Assembly (NCBI GenBank): GCA_947446645.1
Contig: CANFHA010000021.1
Location: 28,925 to 92,924 of the forward strand
Reading direction: 5' to 3'
Length of the DNA stretch: 64,000 nucleotides
From: Chitinophagaceae bacterium
GTDB taxonomy: Bacteria > Bacteroidota > Bacteroidia > Chitinophagales > Chitinophagaceae
Shown: piece by piece, positions 61,450-64,000 of the stretch
How the letters are laid out: each line of letters opens with the position of its first letter
Numbering within the stretch: the first letter of the stretch is position 1
Translations under genes and position numbers: made by a program
The notes under the pieces: generated by a model
Databases searched by the model: none
Told to the model about the DNA's origin: nothing
What the model saw: the letters and a program-made list of their open reading frames with translations, nothing else

Positions 61450-62456
61450 TTGATTTGATAAATTGCTAGGTAAGGATGTTATAAATGGAACATGATCTTA
61501 GAAATGTTCGGTTTAAATCTATGCTCGTGAAATTAAGGAATAGTAGTGGTATATTACACTATCATTTCCGTAAAGAGATATTTTAGATGGGGTAGAGAAA
61601 CTTCAGGTTACAAAGCAAATTTAACAACCAGTTTTCTTTTAACCTTAACCCCACAAGCGTGCTCTGGTGGCGGTTTGGTAGCGTTTTTTGCTCACAACTA
61701 GCAATTGTTCTGAATATTAATGAAGATCAGAATATTTATAAAACTCAATGTGGTGTTGAGACAGGTCTGAATAGGTTTATTCATATAAGAATTTCACGGT
61801 GTGTGCGCAGATACTTAAGTCTGTTTATAACAATATTACTAAAGATAGGCAGGGTAATGAGCAGACAGTAAGAGATTGGATACTACTTAATGTTGATTAT
61901 AATGAATAATTCAAGCATATTGCTACCCGTAAAATTTGCTAAATGCACCTCGCGGCCAATGGCGGTGAAATTGGCAATTACACTCTGAGTATTTAGGTAA
62001 GATTCTATTCATTATCGCATTACTACTAAAGATAGTAGGTTGCATGTGTTGGATTAGTATGTTACATTAGCAAAATTAACTTGGTCGATTTAGCTCATCG
62101 AGGTGTTTACCTTTTAGTATAATTTGCACTATACACGTTGGGGTATGTTATCATGCCTTGGTTTGTTATGTATCTGCGAAATGGTAATGGGTGTATAGTC
62201 ATTAATATTATTACTTTTGATCCAAATTATAGATGCGTATAGACAAACCGAACTGATAACATAAAGATTTTGCATTTCGCAAAACTGGTCTTGTCTTGAA
62301 AGGTCGAAAATTCAAAAGCTACAAGGAAAGTTTAGCAAATGCTCAGGGTTACCTGGGCATTGCTCTACTTTGTAGCAGGGCTTCGACCCCCTCAAGGCAG
62401 GTAGATGTCAATGTTCCGGGTTTTTTATTTTAAAAAAGATTAAAAAATATAGGGTT
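61450..62456. other. About 1 kb of AT-rich DNA with remnants, no intact gene
   Basis: A GTGGCGGTTT element lies at 61667-61676, followed by a coding-like remnant at 61774-61909 and scraps around 61935-61995. The rest is AT-rich. No promoter match is convincing; the large secreted gene starts at 62457. Confidence 0.65.
61774..61909 (+). pseudogene. Short coding-like remnant
   Basis: Following an in-frame TAG, the frame reads about 44 codons including 'NFTVCAQILKSVYNN' and 'DRQGNEQTVRDWILLNVDYN', then stops. The composition is protein-like, but no start codon is evident. It is probably the tail of a lost accessory gene next to the GTGGCGGTTT element. Confidence 0.3.
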
Positions 62457-64000
62457 ATGAAAAATATATTACTTGCACTTCTGGTTATCGCATGTGGGTT
62501 TAATGGGTATGGGCAGACATATACTCAGCAATGGCTGCGAGTGTTGGATTCAGCATCCTCAAATACGGATGAATTGGCTGGTAGTTTTACTACCTCAGCT
62601 GATGGATGTGCTGACGTCTATTATAATAGCTATCAGACTCCATTCATCACTCTCAGTCCATCTGGAAAAAAAATCGCTATCGCAGGAATTAGCGGTTGTA
62701 ATGCATTTACGAGTGAAATTAATTCAGCTGATGGTTCGACTGTATTTCAAGATATTTTCAGTGGATATTCCATTTCCAACGCTGCTGGTGTGGCGTATGA
62801 CAAGAATGGAAGTCTATTCACTATGGGTATATTAAACTATACCGCCTCAAAAAACTATTTGAGAAAATATGACTCAACTGGCTCCATACAGTTTACAAAC
62901 ATAATCAACAATTATGCTCAGGATATGGAAAATGTCATGAGGATAGATACTGGCGGCAATATTCGGCTGGCTAATATCAGCTATACAGGTTCTTCGAATG
63001 TAACACCACTATACGGTTATAACAATGCTGGTATTCTTCAATGGACATCGATCATAAATACCTACGATTGGTTTTATGGATATGAAGGCGTGATGGATAT
63101 GGACTATAATGGTAACACTATTTTTACAGGCAAGTATCAGACATCTTCCGACCCTTCCACTTATCAGGTGGTAATTAGAAAAGTTAATCCTTCTGGCACA
63201 CAATTATGGCAAGTCTTTTACAATGCCTATCCTGCCTGCTATGCAAGAAATATTACAATTGATCACAGCGGCAACATTTACATGAATATAACTGCAAATG
63301 GTAGTGGGCGATTAGTGAAGTTTAATGGAGTTGACGGTAGCATACTTTGGGATATAGCTTCCGATTTAAACAGGTTGAAAGTAAATGCTGACAACAACTT
63401 AGTAGGCATAGGAAACAATGGAAATCTATTTGTTTGTGCAAATTATTTAACAGGTGCAACTATTTGGACAAAACCGATTACAAATGGATCCACTGCAGCC
63501 ACGGATATAAATGGAAATGTCTATGCTGTATCAACTAACATGGTTAGGTTATTTAGTAGCGCAGGAATTCCTATTGATTCTGTTACCATTTCAATTCCAG
63601 GTTACACAGCAAGAACCTTTTCTCTTGTGGTCAACTCCTCTGGCAATGCATTCTACTTGCTTGGCGAACGCTCATCAACTGGCTCCAACAAAATATTTGT
63701 TGCCAAATTCTCCAGTTGTACCTCACCAACAGTCAGCCCCATCACAGGGTCATCCATTGCCTATATGGGCACGCCCCTAACATTATCAGACAGCACCACT
63801 GGTGGTGTGTGGTCATCAACAAATACAGCCATAGCAAATGTCTCATCGTCTGGCGTTGTAACACCAGTAGCTGAGGGCGTTGATACAATTAAGTATACAG
63901 TTACCAATAGTTGTGGCAGCACAACTGTTTCAAGGGTTATAACCGTTGCTGGGGCGGTGCCTTGTTATATACCAGCATCTGGATTGGTTGCTTGGTATCC
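62457..64000 (+). CDS. Large secreted protein, 3' end beyond the window
   Basis: At least 514 residues from the ATG at 62457, open to the last base. A signal peptide ('MKNILLALLVIACGFNGYGQ') is followed by a region of beta-propeller/SBBP-like repeats in which 'DxNGN' or 'DxSGN' turns recur ('DTGGNI', 'DYNGN', 'DHSGNIY', 'DINGNVYAV'). A bacterial Ig-like domain follows ('TPLTLSDSTTGGVWSS' to 'VTNSCGSTTVSRVITV'), and the visible end 'IPASGLVAWYP' looks like the start of a LamG/concanavalin domain. A T9SS tail is expected outside the window. Its Ig-like domain resembles the one in the Kelch protein at 58246-60660. Confidence 0.85.
   Translation, partial: MKNILLALLVIACGFNGYGQTYTQQWLRVLDSASSNTDELAGSFTTSADGCADVYYNSYQTPFITLSPSGKKIAIAGISGCNAFTSEINSADGSTVFQDIFSGYSISNAAGVAYDKNGSLFTMGILNYTASKNYLRKYDSTGSIQFTNIINNYAQDMENVMRIDTGGNIRLANISYTGSSNVTPLYGYNNAGILQWTSIINTYDWFYGYEGVMDMDYNGNTIFTGKYQTSSDPSTYQVVIRKVNPSGTQLWQVFYNAYPACYARNITIDHSGNIYMNITANGSGRLVKFNGVDGSILWDIASDLNRLKVNADNNLVGIGNNGNLFVCANYLTGATIWTKPITNGSTAATDINGNVYAVSTNMVRLFSSAGIPIDSVTISIPGYTARTFSLVVNSSGNAFYLLGERSSTGSNKIFVAKFSSCTSPTVSPITGSSIAYMGTPLTLSDSTTGGVWSSTNTAIANVSSSGVVTPVAEGVDTIKYTVTNSCGSTTVSRVITVAGAVPCYIPASGLVAWY

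Noticed and set aside
61659..61871. Plus-strand 70-codon frame
   Set aside because: Spans a GTGGCGGTTT element and a remnant in another frame; composition is not protein-like.

Overview
The window looks like chromosomal DNA of a member of the Bacteroidota, most likely near Chitinophagales/Chitinophagaceae. Signs of this are: C-terminal type IX secretion (T9SS) sorting domains on large secreted proteins; repeated matches to the Bacteroidota promoter -7 element TAnnTTTG just upstream of genes; almost no Shine-Dalgarno sequences; and a DUF6600 protein, a DUF6438 protein and a ribH/TPR/recF neighbourhood of the kind found in that phylum. No rRNA or complete tRNA gene was seen. Family assignments come from reading motifs; no search was run.

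From 1 to about 49.7 kb the window is ordinary core genome with moderate GC. In order: the end of an ABC-2 permease; rnhA, dapF and an FAD oxidoreductase; a DUF6600 protein with a 45-bp coding repeat; ribH, a TPR membrane protein, pdhA and recF; an SDR; a repeat-rich gap (10.0-11.1 kb); an ECF sigma factor operon; a MauE-thioredoxin fusion; two glycosyltransferases around ribBA; a formyltransferase; recR; a TMTC-like membrane protein; an acyltransferase with an apparent frameshift; a serine hydrolase; purB; an RsmF-like methyltransferase; a LysM protein; a family 9 glycosyltransferase; Uma2; nadE; a RelE/ParE toxin pair; a LuxC-type acyl-CoA reductase facing a ferredoxin; dprA; a single-domain receiver; rimO; a YpfJ-type metallopeptidase; an HD hydrolase; a second toxin-antitoxin pair enclosed by direct repeats; der; a PNGase F-like T9SS protein; tilS; a rhomboid protease and a glycine-zipper lipoprotein. 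Envelope and glycan functions are over-represented.

From about 49.8 kb to the right end the DNA is visibly AT-richer and accessory. It opens with what looks like a tRNA-Arg 3' end with its terminator on the minus strand. Next come an in-frame chimera of a class III cyclase fragment and an IS21-type IstB ATPase, and a Fic protein whose catalytic His is replaced by Gln. Two copies of what I read as a tRNA-Asp 3' end, each followed by a terminator, bracket a 2.2-kb unit holding a secreted protein, a NYN-domain protein and a candidate small RNA. Beyond that lie a WG-repeat/zinc protein, a PLD nuclease-like protein, a Kelch T9SS protein, a divergent PIMT-like methyltransferase and the start of a large secreted protein running off the window. 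Short GTGGCGGTTT repeats recur at the module edges. No integrase is present, so this looks like stacked, partly decayed integrative elements at tRNA-type attachment sites.

Intergenic DNA is rich in structured repeats: a roughly 105-bp hairpin element in four clear copies, REP-like pairs, perfect palindromes, and heptamer-phased tandem runs at many gene junctions.
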